Positions 33,524 through 42,572 of a DNA stretch of 64,000 nucleotides are shown here, piece by piece. Position numbers and translations under genes: made by a program. The notes under the pieces are model-generated. The model was not told where the DNA came from and did not search any database. It worked only from the letters and a program-made list of their open reading frames with translations. The stretch comes from Tamlana flava (lineage in GTDB: Bacteria; Bacteroidota; Bacteroidia; Flavobacteriales; Flavobacteriaceae): positions 558,001 through 622,000 of the forward strand of contig NZ_JBGGTX010000001.1 in NCBI RefSeq assembly GCF_041287255.1. Reading direction: 5' to 3'. The first letter of the stretch is position 1; the number at the start of each line of letters is the position of its first letter.

Positions 33524-34479
33524 TTAGTGATTATAAATTCAACATGTTGCTGCCCAATCTTAACATTTTTAACCACTTCGGGAAAACGAACCAATTCTGG
33601 AATTAAAAACGATTGATTTTCGCTCACTTTACCATAGTCACATACTACTTTAAAGTCTTTTGGCTTTACAACGTCAAAATTGTTTAAGCTAACATAATAG
33701 GTAACACTTATTGTCTTCGGAAAATATTTAATTGTCATGGTATCTGGCACGTTCACCATCGTAACAGGGATTTTTAGCGTACCCTCCGTAAATTTTTCAA
33801 CTTTAGCTTTAATGGTGACTTTATCTGTTGAAAACTTTAAATCCGATTTTTTGTCGGGCAATTTAAGCTTGACGGTTTCGGCTATATAAGAACGTACATC
33901 CGTTAATTTTAAAACTTCCGTTTCTAAAAAATTTATTGTTGAAGCCACAGTATTTGGACCAACCACAATTACCGAATCAGGTTCAGAAACCATATTACCT
34001 GCCAAATCATAACCCACACTGTAACCAATATCCGTATTCACTTTAACAGGAACTTTTTTGACCAAATTCACCCCAAACCCAAATCTTAAAGTATCTGGGG
34101 AAATATTTAATATTTCAACCTGCTTGTCAAATTGTGTGTTGTTCAAAAAAGCCTTGCTTTTATGCCAAACAAAATAAGCGTCTTTTTTATAAACATCTTT
34201 ATTGAAATCCACACTGATCTTCGGTCTATTAAAGGCGTACTTTATCCACTTAAATCCGTGCGTTTTTAAGGTCACATTCAGTTTTACTGAATCATTTAGA
34301 ATAATGTATTTCTGTGGGACATTTGTTCTTTCAATGGAAAACGCAACGGTTTTTGTGTATTCCTTTGAAAGTTTTGAAAAAATTAAAATGATAAAAGCCA
34401 ATAAAAGAAACAACAAAAAAACATTGATTCGCCTATTTTTAATCGAGGTTAATATTTTAGACTTTAATTTTCTTATCAT
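33520..34479 (-). CDS. YbbR-like (CdaR-type) domain protein
   Basis: A 319-residue protein with one N-terminal helix (about 17-36, INVFLLFLLLAFIILIFSKL) and a long extracytoplasmic part made of two or three YbbR-like beta modules (about 70-310). Repeated phrases include YIILNDSVKLNVTLKTHG, VPVKVNTDIGYSVGYDLAG and LKIPVTMVNVPDTMTIKYFP. In Firmicutes YbbR (CdaR) regulates the diadenylate cyclase CdaA; no cdaA gene is adjacent here, so that role is only a possibility. It overlaps coaE and the upstream glycosyltransferase gene by four bases each. Confidence 0.85.
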   Translation of the reverse strand: MIRKLKSKILTSIKNRRINVFLLFLLLAFIILIFSKLSKEYTKTVAFSIERTNVPQKYIILNDSVKLNVTLKTHGFKWIKYAFNRPKISVDFNKDVYKKDAYFVWHKSKAFLNNTQFDKQVEILNISPDTLRFGFGVNLVKKVPVKVNTDIGYSVGYDLAGNMVSEPDSVIVVGPNTVASTINFLETEVLKLTDVRSYIAETVKLKLPDKKSDLKFSTDKVTIKAKVEKFTEGTLKIPVTMVNVPDTMTIKYFPKTISVTYYVSLNNFDVVKPKDFKVVCDYGKVSENQSFLIPELVRFPEVVKNVKIGQQHVEFIITK

Positions 34480-35486
34480 TTTTGTTTGAAAAATAATTTA
34501 GGGAAATGTGTTTCAGCATGCTTATTTAAAACGGAAACCGCCCATGTGGATTTTAAAAACCCATAACCGTAACCCAAAAATTGTACAAAAATTGCAGGTA
34601 TAACCAAAATGGCCACCCGTAAACTTCTTGTACTGAAAAATGCCAAAATAAAGGCAACAACAAAATATACTAAGTACAGCACAAACAGCCATTTCACGTG
34701 GAAAAATAATAGAATAACTGACAAGAACAAGCCCAAACAAAAAATTGTTGGAAACCAATAGGTTACTCTTTTTGTTGAAGGATGCCATTTGTTTAAAATA
34801 GGCCGTACCATTCCAAATTTATTTACTTGCCTGTAGAACGTGTACCACGAAATACGGCGCTTATGAAAAACAAAAGCTTCTGGAATTAGTTTGGTCTTGA
34901 AGCCTAAATCCCAAAGTCTTATGGTCAAATCAGGGTCTTCACCCGGGTGAATACGTCCAAACCCGTTTGAGGCTTCAAAAGCAGCTTTTGAAAGCCCCAT
35001 GTTAAAACTCCTTGGTTGGAACTTATCCACACTTTTTTTACTCCCCCGAATGCCGCCAGTAGTAATAAAAGCAGTCATAGAAAAATTAATGGCTTTCTGT
35101 AAATTGGTAAAAGAATGGTGTGCGGCATCAGGTCCACCGAAACAATCAACGTACTCATCTTTCAGGCTCTTTTCAACTTCAATTAAATACTCTTTTGGAA
35201 GAATACAATCAGAATCCAAAATGATAAAATAGTTGCCTTTAGCTTGTTGCATTCCATAGTTTCTGGAATCGCCAGGTCCTGAATTTTTTTTGTAGAAATA
35301 TGAAATATTCAGTTTTTTGGCAAAACCCTCAACAACTGTTTTTGACGAATTTTCAGAGCCATCTTCAACAATTACAATCTCAAAACCTTTATCGCCTTCC
35401 AAAGCGTCAAAACTTTGTAAAAGTTCTTGGATTTCATCAGGACGATTATAAACAGGTATTATGAATGAGAACTGAAGTTGTGACAA
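34476..35486 (-). CDS. Membrane-associated family 2 glycosyltransferase
   Basis: A 336-residue GT2 enzyme. The catalytic domain has FSFIIPVYNRPDEI, the acidic VIVEDGSENSS and the D-x-D-type ILDSDCILP, plus PGEDPDLTIRLW. The C-terminus adds two or three hydrophobic segments (about 247-268, 270-288 and 293-314) that tie it to the inner membrane. The donor sugar and acceptor are unknown; the usual guess would be cell-surface polysaccharide. It overlaps the YbbR-like gene by four bases, giving an unusual but tight three-gene unit with coaE. Confidence 0.92.
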   Translation of the reverse strand: MSQLQFSFIIPVYNRPDEIQELLQSFDALEGDKGFEIVIVEDGSENSSKTVVEGFAKKLNISYFYKKNSGPGDSRNYGMQQAKGNYFIILDSDCILPKEYLIEVEKSLKDEYVDCFGGPDAAHHSFTNLQKAINFSMTAFITTGGIRGSKKSVDKFQPRSFNMGLSKAAFEASNGFGRIHPGEDPDLTIRLWDLGFKTKLIPEAFVFHKRRISWYTFYRQVNKFGMVRPILNKWHPSTKRVTYWFPTIFCLGLFLSVILLFFHVKWLFVLYLVYFVVAFILAFFSTRSLRVAILVIPAIFVQFLGYGYGFLKSTWAVSVLNKHAETHFPKLFFKQK

Positions 35487-35548
35487 GGGTTTATACTTTA
35501 TATTTATACCTAATGCCCATTATGGACTTGCATAACACAAAGTAACAA

Positions 35549-35580
35549 AAAAGCCACCTTTCTACGGGTGGCTTTTCCTT
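35549..35580 (-). terminator. Terminator of fabI
   Basis: AAAAGCCACC (35549-35558) pairs with GGTGGCTTTT (35567-35576). Read leftward it is followed by T-rich DNA, so it ends fabI transcription before the glycosyltransferase operon. Confidence 0.8.
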
Positions 35581-35596
35581 AATAAAAAATTTTATT

Positions 35597-36415
35597 TTAT
35601 TCGTCACCAACAAAGGTACTCATAACTGCGTCGCTAACACCCATATTACTAAAACCTCCATCATTGTAAAGGTTTTGTAGGGTAACTCGTTTGGTTAAAT
35701 CACTAAACAAGGTTACGGTATAGTTTGCACAGTCTAACGCCGTAGCGTTACCTAATGGCGACATTTTATCGGCGTAGGCAATAAAACCATCAAAACCTTT
35801 TACACCACTGCCTGCAGTTGTTGGTGTTGGTGATTGAGAAATGGTATTTACACGTACTTTTTTATCTCTTCCGAAGAAATAGCCAAAACTACGCGCAATA
35901 CTCTCTAAATACGCCTTATTATCGGCCATGTCGTTGTAATCTGGAAACACGCGTTGTGCGGCCATGTATGACAATGCCACGATACTTCCCCACTCGTTCA
36001 TGGCATCAGCCTTATAAAGTGTTTGCATCACCTTATGAAATGAAATTGCAGAAACATCAGTACCTTTTTGTGTCCATTCGTAATTTTGATCAGTGTAGTG
36101 TTTTCCTTTTCTAACGTTAATAGACATCCCTATGGAATGTAACACAAAATCTATTTTGCCTCCCAAAATCTCCATGGACTTTTCTACCAAATTTCGTAAA
36201 TCTTCCAAAGAAGTGGCATCGGCCGGAATAATTTCAGAACCTGTTTTTTCAGCCAACTCATTAATTTGCCCCATACGCATAGCTACTGGCGCATTCGTTA
36301 AAACAAATTTTCCACCTTCTTCATGTACACGCTCTGCCGTTTTCCATGCAATAGAATTTGAATCTAGTGCCCCAAAAATGATTCCTTTTTTTCCCTTAAG
36401 TAAATTATATGACAT
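35597..36415 (-). CDS. fabI: Enoyl-[acyl-carrier-protein] reductase [NADH]
   Basis: A 272-residue short-chain dehydrogenase that carries out the last reduction of each fatty-acid elongation cycle. The modified cofactor turn GKKGIIFGALDSNSIAWKTAERV is typical of FabI, as is the catalytic pattern Y-x6-K in DYNDMADNKAYLE, preceded by LSYMAAQRVFP. The length is slightly longer than E. coli FabI and normal for Bacteroidota. Leftward promoter TAnnTTTG is at 36474-36481 and a terminator follows, so it is a single-gene unit. Confidence 0.96.
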   Translation of the reverse strand: MSYNLLKGKKGIIFGALDSNSIAWKTAERVHEEGGKFVLTNAPVAMRMGQINELAEKTGSEIIPADATSLEDLRNLVEKSMEILGGKIDFVLHSIGMSINVRKGKHYTDQNYEWTQKGTDVSAISFHKVMQTLYKADAMNEWGSIVALSYMAAQRVFPDYNDMADNKAYLESIARSFGYFFGRDKKVRVNTISQSPTPTTAGSGVKGFDGFIAYADKMSPLGNATALDCANYTVTLFSDLTKRVTLQNLYNDGGFSNMGVSDAVMSTFVGDE

Positions 36416-36473
36416 ATCTATTTTGTTAAGTCGCTAGTTGTATAGCTGTTTAGTTAATTAGTTTTAATACTTT

Positions 36474-36481
36474 CAAAAATA
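36474..36481 (-). promoter_or_regulatory. Bacteroidota -7 element for fabI
   Basis: The minus strand reads TATTTTTG, an exact TAnnTTTG, giving a leader of about 50 bases before the ATG at 36415. The spacer upstream (to recN) is A+T-rich and holds nothing else visible. Confidence 0.45.
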
Positions 36482-36519
36482 CTAAACTTTATACTTTTTA
36501 TTTTAAACTTTTTACTTTT

Positions 36520-38172
36520 TTAGTTTAGCAATTCCTTGGCGTGGGCTATGGCAGATGACGACATTTCTGAGCCCCCGAGCATTTGGGCTATTTCAACAAT
36601 GCGCTCATCATAATTCAATTTTGTTAAATTGGTTTGCGTAACGTTGTTCACATCTTCCTTATAAACTTTAAAATGTGAATGCCCCTTGGCAGCAATTTGA
36701 GGTAAATGGGTAATGGAAAACACCTGCATGGTTTTGCTCATTTCCAACATAATATCGCCCATTTTATTTGAAATTTCACCAGAAACACCTGTATCAATCT
36801 CGTCGAACATAATAGCTGGCAACTGGATATATTGAGCCAAAACCGATTTTATGGCCAACATAATTCGCGATAACTCACCACCCGAAGCTACCTTTTTCAA
36901 CTCATTAAAACTGCCTCCCTTGTTGGCTGAAAATAAAAAGGACAACTCGTCCCTTCCATTGTTAAAGAAATCATCACCATAAACCAATTGCATTTTAAAT
37001 TGTGCATTGGGCATGCCCAAACTACTTAAAATGGTTTCCAATTGTTGCTTTAAACCAGGAATAACTTCGATTCGTTTTTTATTTAGTTCTTTCGAAATGG
37101 CATTCAGTTCCTTTTCTTTTGAGGTTATTTCTGCTTCCTTCTTTTGAATGTTGCCATCCAAATTTTCTGTAACCAAAACTTTTTCTTCAAGCTGGTTTCT
37201 AATCTCAACCAATTCCGAAATACCTGAAGCGGCATGTTTTTGCATTAAGTTATGAAGAACCTTAAGCTTGCTATCTACAACTTCCAATCGGTTGGGATCG
37301 GCATCCAAATCTTCTTGCAAATTGTTGACCTCATTGAATAAGTCGTCCATTTCAATTAAACTGCTATTGGCTCGGTTGTACAAATCTTCATATTTTGATG
37401 AAAATGTTGACAACTTTTGAAACGCATTTTTTAAAGCTGTTAGCGTCGACAAAACCCCTATTTGGTCCTCACTTAATAGCTGATACGCTTCGGCAAGTTT
37501 TTCTTTAATGCCTTCAATATTATTTAGGGTTTCGTATTCTTCTTCTAAAACTTCAAGTTCCCCTTCAACCAATTTAGCTTCAACCAGTTCATTCAACAAA
37601 AATGTATTGTAATCGTGCTCTTTAATGGCTTCGGCTTTAAAATTTAAAAGCTCATTTAATTGCTTTTTGAGTGACTTGTAATTTTTTAATTCTGTCTTAT
37701 AGGTTTGTAAAAGCTCGTCATTTTTTGCCAAAGCATCAATAATCTGAAATTGGAATTCGTTGCTGGTAAGCTCCAAGGTTTGGTGCTGTGAATGAATATC
37801 AATCAGCCTTTCACCCAAAAGTTGCAAACTACTTAAGTTTACTGGAGAATCGTTAACAAAAGCCCTTGATTTTCCAGAAGGCAAAATCTCTCTTCTAATG
37901 ATAGTTTGCTCTTCAAAATCAAGGTCCTCTTCCTCAAAAATTGATTTTAAATTATAATTTGAAATATCAAAAACAGCTTCGATAATACATTTTTCGGAAG
38001 TATCCTTCATACTACTTAAATCGGCACGTTTACCAAGAACAAGCGACAAACCACCAAGTAAAATAGACTTACCGGCACCGGTTTCACCTGTAATGATGGA
38101 AAATCCACTATTGAAATCAATCTGAAGATGATTAATTAAAGCGTAGTTTTTTATGGAGAGGGAGGTTAGCAT
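36520..38172 (-). CDS. recN: DNA repair protein RecN
   Basis: A 550-residue SMC-like ATPase of double-strand-break repair. The N-terminal head has LTSLSIKNYALINHLQIDFNSGFSIITGETGAGKSILLGGL (Walker A GETGAGKS); long coiled coils fill about 150-400, and the C-terminal head carries the signature ASGGELSRIMLAIKSVLAQ and Walker B PAIMFDEIDTGVSG. The open frame extends 33 codons further upstream into the gap before porD; the start at 38172 (MLTSLSIKNYAL) matches the family's normal beginning and length. Confidence 0.96.
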   Translation of the reverse strand: MLTSLSIKNYALINHLQIDFNSGFSIITGETGAGKSILLGGLSLVLGKRADLSSMKDTSEKCIIEAVFDISNYNLKSIFEEEDLDFEEQTIIRREILPSGKSRAFVNDSPVNLSSLQLLGERLIDIHSQHQTLELTSNEFQFQIIDALAKNDELLQTYKTELKNYKSLKKQLNELLNFKAEAIKEHDYNTFLLNELVEAKLVEGELEVLEEEYETLNNIEGIKEKLAEAYQLLSEDQIGVLSTLTALKNAFQKLSTFSSKYEDLYNRANSSLIEMDDLFNEVNNLQEDLDADPNRLEVVDSKLKVLHNLMQKHAASGISELVEIRNQLEEKVLVTENLDGNIQKKEAEITSKEKELNAISKELNKKRIEVIPGLKQQLETILSSLGMPNAQFKMQLVYGDDFFNNGRDELSFLFSANKGGSFNELKKVASGGELSRIMLAIKSVLAQYIQLPAIMFDEIDTGVSGEISNKMGDIMLEMSKTMQVFSITHLPQIAAKGHSHFKVYKEDVNNVTQTNLTKLNYDERIVEIAQMLGGSEMSSSAIAHAKELLN

Positions 38173-38227
38173 ATTTCGGTTTGCAGTAGTTAATTCCAGG
38201 CTTCTGTCTTTAAACTTCTGGCCAAAA

Positions 38228-39115
38228 TCAATATTTAATATTTTGCCATTTGCTATTGTGCATTGGCGCAACTTTTTGAAGTGTTTCTTTTACAGCAGCA
38301 ATGTTTACACTTGGACCGTCAGTGAAAATTTGCTCAATTTCATCAGCTTTGGAATCAAAAAACGTGCGCAATAAAAATGAATTTGGGCGGCGGCTGTTCA
38401 TGGCCTGAAACTTTTTCAAGGATTCAGCAATTTCATCCTTTCCGGTCTTAACATCTTTACTCATAACATCCAATCCATTTCTATGATAGTTGTACATAAC
38501 ATCCCTGTATTCTTTAAATGTTGGGGACAGCACGTTGTCAATTATCGCAAAACGGCTTTGCAGTCCATCTTCAACTTTCCAGCCCTTAAAATTTCCTTGT
38601 TGGGAATAATTGGTAATAACCTGGGCCTGACGGTAATATTCATCACCACCATTTTGTTCAAAAGAATCGGCATCCAAAGCTAAAATCATATAAACATGAA
38701 ATGCCAAAACCGAAACCAAATTAGATTCAAATTGAGACGGATTGTAAATTAGATTTTGAAATTCTAAATACCTAAACGTGAAATCCTTGTCATTGAAATT
38801 GTAAAGGGGCGTACTAAATGAGGAGCCATAAACCGGTCGACCGGACTGAACTTGCAAAGTTGCCTGAAAATTTTCACCGCTGTAATCACTGACATTGATA
38901 ATCATGCTGCAATTAATACGCTCTTGGGGCTTAACGGTTTTGGTGGTCCATTTTGTGTTGTTAACGAACTCGGTAAGTTGCTTTTCTAAAGTTTTAAAGA
39001 TTGGGAAATTTTCATTTCCTGTTTGTTCGGCATTAACCACCAAACTACAATTTAATTCTTGTGAAAACCCTTTAATTGAAAGGAAAAACAATAGTATGAC
39101 TAAAAAGTTACGCAT
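38228..39115 (-). CDS. porD: Type IX secretion system protein PorD (DUF4835)
   Basis: A 295-residue periplasmic or outer-membrane-associated protein with a signal peptide (MRNFLVILLFFLSIKGFSQ). Family phrases are NTKWTTKTVKPQERINCSMIINVSDYSG, GRPVYGSSFSTPLYNFNDKDFTFRYLEFQNL and RNGLDVMSKDV, with NSRRPNSFLLRTFFDSKADEI near the end. PorD is assigned to the T9SS assembly set on the basis of the DUF4835 family; its precise role is not clear. It lies downstream of coaBC with an eight-base overlap and upstream of recN, a gene order I recognise as common in Bacteroidota. Confidence 0.85.
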   Translation of the reverse strand: MRNFLVILLFFLSIKGFSQELNCSLVVNAEQTGNENFPIFKTLEKQLTEFVNNTKWTTKTVKPQERINCSMIINVSDYSGENFQATLQVQSGRPVYGSSFSTPLYNFNDKDFTFRYLEFQNLIYNPSQFESNLVSVLAFHVYMILALDADSFEQNGGDEYYRQAQVITNYSQQGNFKGWKVEDGLQSRFAIIDNVLSPTFKEYRDVMYNYHRNGLDVMSKDVKTGKDEIAESLKKFQAMNSRRPNSFLLRTFFDSKADEIEQIFTDGPSVNIAAVKETLQKVAPMHNSKWQNIKY

Positions 39116-40319
39116 TAATTTCTGATATAATTTTATTCATTAAATCTGCGGCCACATCAGCTTTCGACTTTAATTCAAACTCCATTATTTGGTTTTTGTC
39201 ATCAATAAAAATCACTTTATTGGTGTCACTTTTAAAACCGGCTCCTTTATCATTCAACGAATTTAAAACAATTAAATTTAAATTCTTCTTTTTTAGTTTT
39301 CCTTTTGCATTTTCAAGTTCATTCTCTGTTTCCAATGCAAAACCGACCAAATATTGCTGTTTTTTGATGTCTCCCAAAGAAGCCAAGATATCCTTCGTTT
39401 TTTCCAGCTCTAAAATTAACGTATCAGTCTTCTTTTTTATTTTCTGGTTAGCTACTTCTTTTGGTGCAAAATCGGCTACTGCAGCCGAAAGTATGGCTAC
39501 ATCAACATTCTTGAAATATTTATGTACAGCTGCATACATCTCATTTGCACTGACTACGGGAATAAGTTCAATTAAACTATTTGATACTTTTTGATGGGTT
39601 GGCCCTGAAATTAAAATAACCTCAGCACCCAATTTTGCAGCAGCTTTAGCGATTTCAAATCCCATTTTTCCGCTGGAATGGTTTCCAATAAAACGAACTG
39701 GATCAATGGCTTCGTAAGTCGGTCCAGCTGTAATCAAAACTTTTTTTCCACGTAGTGGAAGTTTGCCTAAAATGTCGTTTTCAATAAAAGCAACAATATC
39801 CTCTGGTTCGGCCATTCTCCCCTCGCCAACTAAACCACTTGCCAATTCACCACTTGTTGCAGGAATCATGATATTACCATAACTTTTTAAGGTCTCAAAA
39901 GACTGAAGTGTACTTTGGTGTTTGTACATATCCAAATCCATAGCGGGTACAAAATACACTGTGCATTTTGCCGACAAGTATGTTGCTAAAAGTAAATTAT
40001 CACAGGTACCATTGGCCATTTTGGACATTGTATTTGCCGTTGCCGGAGCAATGATGAACAAATCTGCCCACAGACCCAAATCAACATGACTGTTCCATAC
40101 GGCATTGTCATCTTCCTCATTGGTAAACGAAGAATACACGGGGTGTTCAGATAGAGTTGATAAAGTTAACGGTGTTATAAAATCTTTTGCAGCTGGCGTC
40201 ATAACCACTTTTACGCTAGCACCAGATTTAACCAATAACCTTACCAGTGAAGCTGTTTTATAGGCGGCAATACCTCCTGTAATTCCAAGTAGAATATTTT
40301 TTCCACTTAATATACTCAT
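39108..40319 (-). CDS. coaBC: Bifunctional phosphopantothenoylcysteine decarboxylase/synthase
   Basis: A 403-residue fusion for two consecutive coenzyme A steps. The N-terminal CoaC half (to about 190) is a flavin decarboxylase, with GKNILLGITGGIAAYKTASLVRLL, the conserved HVDLGLWADLFIIAPATANTMSKMANG and PAMDLDMYKHQ. The C-terminal CoaB half has KKVLITAGPTYEAIDPVRFIGNHSSGKMGFEIA and DVAILSAAVADFAPKE. The frame extends 13 codons upstream of the chosen ATG, across a region that is not conserved. A hairpin separates it from rpoZ. Confidence 0.95.
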   Translation of the reverse strand: MSILSGKNILLGITGGIAAYKTASLVRLLVKSGASVKVVMTPAAKDFITPLTLSTLSEHPVYSSFTNEEDDNAVWNSHVDLGLWADLFIIAPATANTMSKMANGTCDNLLLATYLSAKCTVYFVPAMDLDMYKHQSTLQSFETLKSYGNIMIPATSGELASGLVGEGRMAEPEDIVAFIENDILGKLPLRGKKVLITAGPTYEAIDPVRFIGNHSSGKMGFEIAKAAAKLGAEVILISGPTHQKVSNSLIELIPVVSANEMYAAVHKYFKNVDVAILSAAVADFAPKEVANQKIKKKTDTLILELEKTKDILASLGDIKKQQYLVGFALETENELENAKGKLKKKNLNLIVLNSLNDKGAGFKSDTNKVIFIDDKNQIMEFELKSKADVAADLMNKIISEINA

Positions 40320-40343
40320 AAAACCCATGTTTATTAACCAAAC

Positions 40344-40381
40344 AAACTCCAATACCATTTATAAAAACGGTATTGGAGTTT
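40344..40381 (-). terminator. Strong hairpin between rpoZ and coaBC (terminator or attenuator)
   Basis: A perfect 13-bp stem (40344-40356 against 40369-40381) with a 12-base loop. Read leftward it ends in GGAGTTTGTTT, a weak T-tract. It would stop or reduce transcription running from bamD-rpoZ into coaBC, so coaBC may be transcribed less than the genes before it, or have its own promoter. Confidence 0.7.
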
Positions 40382-40409
40382 ATTTAATGGTGTATAAATT
40401 TAGAAATTA

Positions 40410-40736
40410 TTATTGAGAATCTTCCTCGGTATTTCTAAAATAAACCTTATCAGTTAACCATTCTTGAACGGCCAATGCATGAGGTTTTGGTAATTTTTCG
40501 TAAAATTTTGACACCTCAATTTGCTCTTTGTTTTCAAACACTTCCTCAAGACTATCATTGTAAGTGGCAAATTCTTCCAACTTATCAATAAGTTCTTTTT
40601 TTATTTCTGTGTTGATTTGTTCTGCACGCTTTGAAATGATAGAAATAGACTCGTAGATGTTTCCAGTTGGCTCATCTATTTGATTTCTATCGTACGTTAC
40701 CGTATTTACCGGAGCATTGGTTTTTTTTAAATCCAT
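40410..40736 (-). CDS. rpoZ: DNA-directed RNA polymerase subunit omega (Bacteroidota type)
   Basis: A 108-residue Rpb6/omega-family protein. The N-terminal TYDRNQIDEPTGNIYESISIISKRAEQINTEIKKEL aligns with the conserved helices of omega that clasp the beta-prime C-terminus; the acidic C-terminal extension (KLEEFATYNDSLEEVFENKEQ) and LPKPHALAVQEWLTDKVYFR are typical of the Bacteroidota form. It lies 12 bases after bamD in the same direction. Confidence 0.92.
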   Translation of the reverse strand: MDLKKTNAPVNTVTYDRNQIDEPTGNIYESISIISKRAEQINTEIKKELIDKLEEFATYNDSLEEVFENKEQIEVSKFYEKLPKPHALAVQEWLTDKVYFRNTEEDSQ

Positions 40737-40748
40737 TTGAAATTGTGT

Positions 40749-41579
40749 TTAACTTTTTGTGCTGTATCTTTTTAATTCTTCGTCAATATTTATGGCCATT
40801 TCGTTAACCTCATCAATAAATTTTGAGTTACTAAATGATTGTTTGTAGGATCTAGCAAAATCCTTGGCCTCTTCAAGTCTATTTTTTTTGAGATAGACCA
40901 AGCCATCTTGAATGGTACTTTTATATTCAACACTGTTCATGGCCAGTTTATAAGCTGAATCTAATCTGTAAAATAAAGCTTCTTCACGCAATCTTGACCC
41001 TGGAAATTCAAAAATGAAATTATCAAACGATCTTACGGAAGCAGGATAATCAGATATGTGATTATACTGTTTGGCTATTTCGAAGGCTTTCTTTTCTAAT
41101 TTAAAATCCAATTCCTGAATCAACTTATTGGATTCTGCCACATATTCAGAATCAGGAAAAACATTGATAAACTCTTGAAGCTTTTCAATAGCTTCTTTGG
41201 TTTCTTTTTGATCTTTAGAATATCTTGGCGAAAGCATGTAATAGCTTTTGGCACCAAAAAACGCAGCTTCTTCAACCTTTTCACTTTTTGGATAGCTTGA
41301 CGTAAAACGCTCAAACTGATAACCCGCCACATAGTAATCCTTCATTTTATAAAATGAATTGGAATATAAAAACATTAACTTTTCAGCTTGCGGTTTCCCT
41401 CTATAATTCGGTACTATTTGAGCAAATAATCTATTCGCTTTTGAAAATTCACCTTCATTATAGAGTTCTTCTCCTAATTTAAACTTTGTGGCAATATCCT
41501 CAGACTTTAAAGCCTTTTGAAATTCGCTACAACTTGTTAAAACAGTGAAAACAAATACTATGCAAAAAAACTTATTCAT
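40749..41579 (-). CDS. bamD: Outer membrane protein assembly factor BamD
   Basis: A 276-residue lipoprotein (lipobox FTVLTSC, Cys17) composed of tetratricopeptide-like repeats (about 25-245), e.g. KLGEELYNEGEFSKANRLFAQIVPNYRGKPQAEKLMFLYSNSFYKMKDYYVAGYQFERFTSSYP. It is the essential scaffold that links BamA with other Bam proteins for insertion of beta-barrels. Length fits BamD (about 245-280). It starts the bamD-rpoZ unit; a TAnnTTTG element at 41599-41606 on the minus strand is its likely promoter. Confidence 0.94.
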   Translation of the reverse strand: MNKFFCIVFVFTVLTSCSEFQKALKSEDIATKFKLGEELYNEGEFSKANRLFAQIVPNYRGKPQAEKLMFLYSNSFYKMKDYYVAGYQFERFTSSYPKSEKVEEAAFFGAKSYYMLSPRYSKDQKETKEAIEKLQEFINVFPDSEYVAESNKLIQELDFKLEKKAFEIAKQYNHISDYPASVRSFDNFIFEFPGSRLREEALFYRLDSAYKLAMNSVEYKSTIQDGLVYLKKNRLEEAKDFARSYKQSFSNSKFIDEVNEMAINIDEELKRYSTKS

Positions 41580-41598
41580 TAATTTTTATTACAGCTTG

Positions 41599-41606
41599 CA
41601 AAATTA
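41599..41606 (-). promoter_or_regulatory. Bacteroidota -7 element for bamD-rpoZ
   Basis: The minus strand reads TAATTTTG, an exact TAnnTTTG, 19 bases before the bamD ATG. No TTG is present at the usual distance upstream. Confidence 0.45.
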
Positions 41607-41696
41607 AGCTATTAAAATGGATTTTAAAAATATTATTTCACGGCTAAAATAAAGGCTAAAATCCAATAAATACAAGGTTTAAGTTATATTTAACAA

Positions 41697-42572
41697 CTAA
41701 AAGTTTTTCACAAAATCTGCTATTTTGGCCTTCAAGCTGTTTGATGCTGGAACCAAGGGCAATCTTACGGTATCTCTGCACAATTTTAGGGCTTCAAAAA
41801 CACCTTTTATGCCTGCAGGGTTGTTTTCTTCAAAAATATACCCAATAACATCCATTAATTTAAAATGCAATTTGTAGGCTGCTTTGGCATCACCTTTAAG
41901 TCCCAAACGGATCATTTCTGAAAATTCCTTTGGAAATCCTTGTCCGATTACGGAAATAACGCCGGCTCCACCAGCTAAGACAACTCCCAATGCTAAATCG
42001 TCATCACCAGAAATCACTAAAAAATCTTCTGGTTTGTTTTTAATTAACTCTAAATATTGGGCCATATTGTTTCCAGCTTCCTTAACTGCCACAACATTTT
42101 TAAAATCGTTGGCCAACCTTAACGTAGTTTTAGGTTCTATGTTTTTGGATGTGCGCCCAGGAACATTGTACAGAATAACATCAATGGGAGAAGCCTCCGC
42201 AATAGCCTTAAAATGCTGATAAATACCTTCTTGAGTAGGTTTGTTATAGTAAGGTGAAACCGATAAAATGGCGTCTATCTTGCTCAAATCGGTTGCTTGA
42301 ATTTCTTCAATAACGGCAGCTGTATTGTTGCCGCCTATACCCAAAACCATGGGTACGCGCCCGCTATTGGCCTTGACAATGGTTGCTATAACTTCCTTTT
42401 TTTCTTGCTTGGTAAGGGTTACACTTTCTCCTGTGGTTCCACAAATCACTAGATATTCAACACCATTGTCAATATTATAATTTACAATATTGGCTAGGGC
42501 TTCATGGTCTAAGCTCAAATCTGCATTAAATGGGGTAACCAATGCAACTCCTGTTCCTAAAAACTTACTCAT
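41697..42572 (-). CDS. dapA: 4-hydroxy-tetrahydrodipicolinate synthase
   Basis: A 291-residue TIM-barrel aldolase-type enzyme that condenses pyruvate with aspartate semialdehyde at the start of the diaminopimelate/lysine branch. The Schiff-base Lys164 (VAVKEAGNN) and Tyr135 (ILYNVPGRTS) are present, as are the GTTGES loop (45-50) and SVSPYYNKPTQEG. Its start overlaps the DUF6913 gene by eight bases. dapF is in the same window (61018-61791). Confidence 0.95.
   Translation of the reverse strand: MSKFLGTGVALVTPFNADLSLDHEALANIVNYNIDNGVEYLVICGTTGESVTLTKQEKKEVIATIVKANSGRVPMVLGIGGNNTAAVIEEIQATDLSKIDAILSVSPYYNKPTQEGIYQHFKAIAEASPIDVILYNVPGRTSKNIEPKTTLRLANDFKNVVAVKEAGNNMAQYLELIKNKPEDFLVISGDDDLALGVVLAGGAGVISVIGQGFPKEFSEMIRLGLKGDAKAAYKLHFKLMDVIGYIFEENNPAGIKGVFEALKLCRDTVRLPLVPASNSLKAKIADFVKNF

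Noticed and set aside
35023..35031. TTATCCACA, an exact DnaA box
   Set aside because: A single copy inside a coding sequence, far from dnaA; not an origin.
38173..38271. Upstream extension of recN (33 codons) into the porD-recN gap
   Set aside because: RecN starts with MLTSLSIKNYAL in the family and the total of 550 residues then fits; the extra residues have no conserved pattern.
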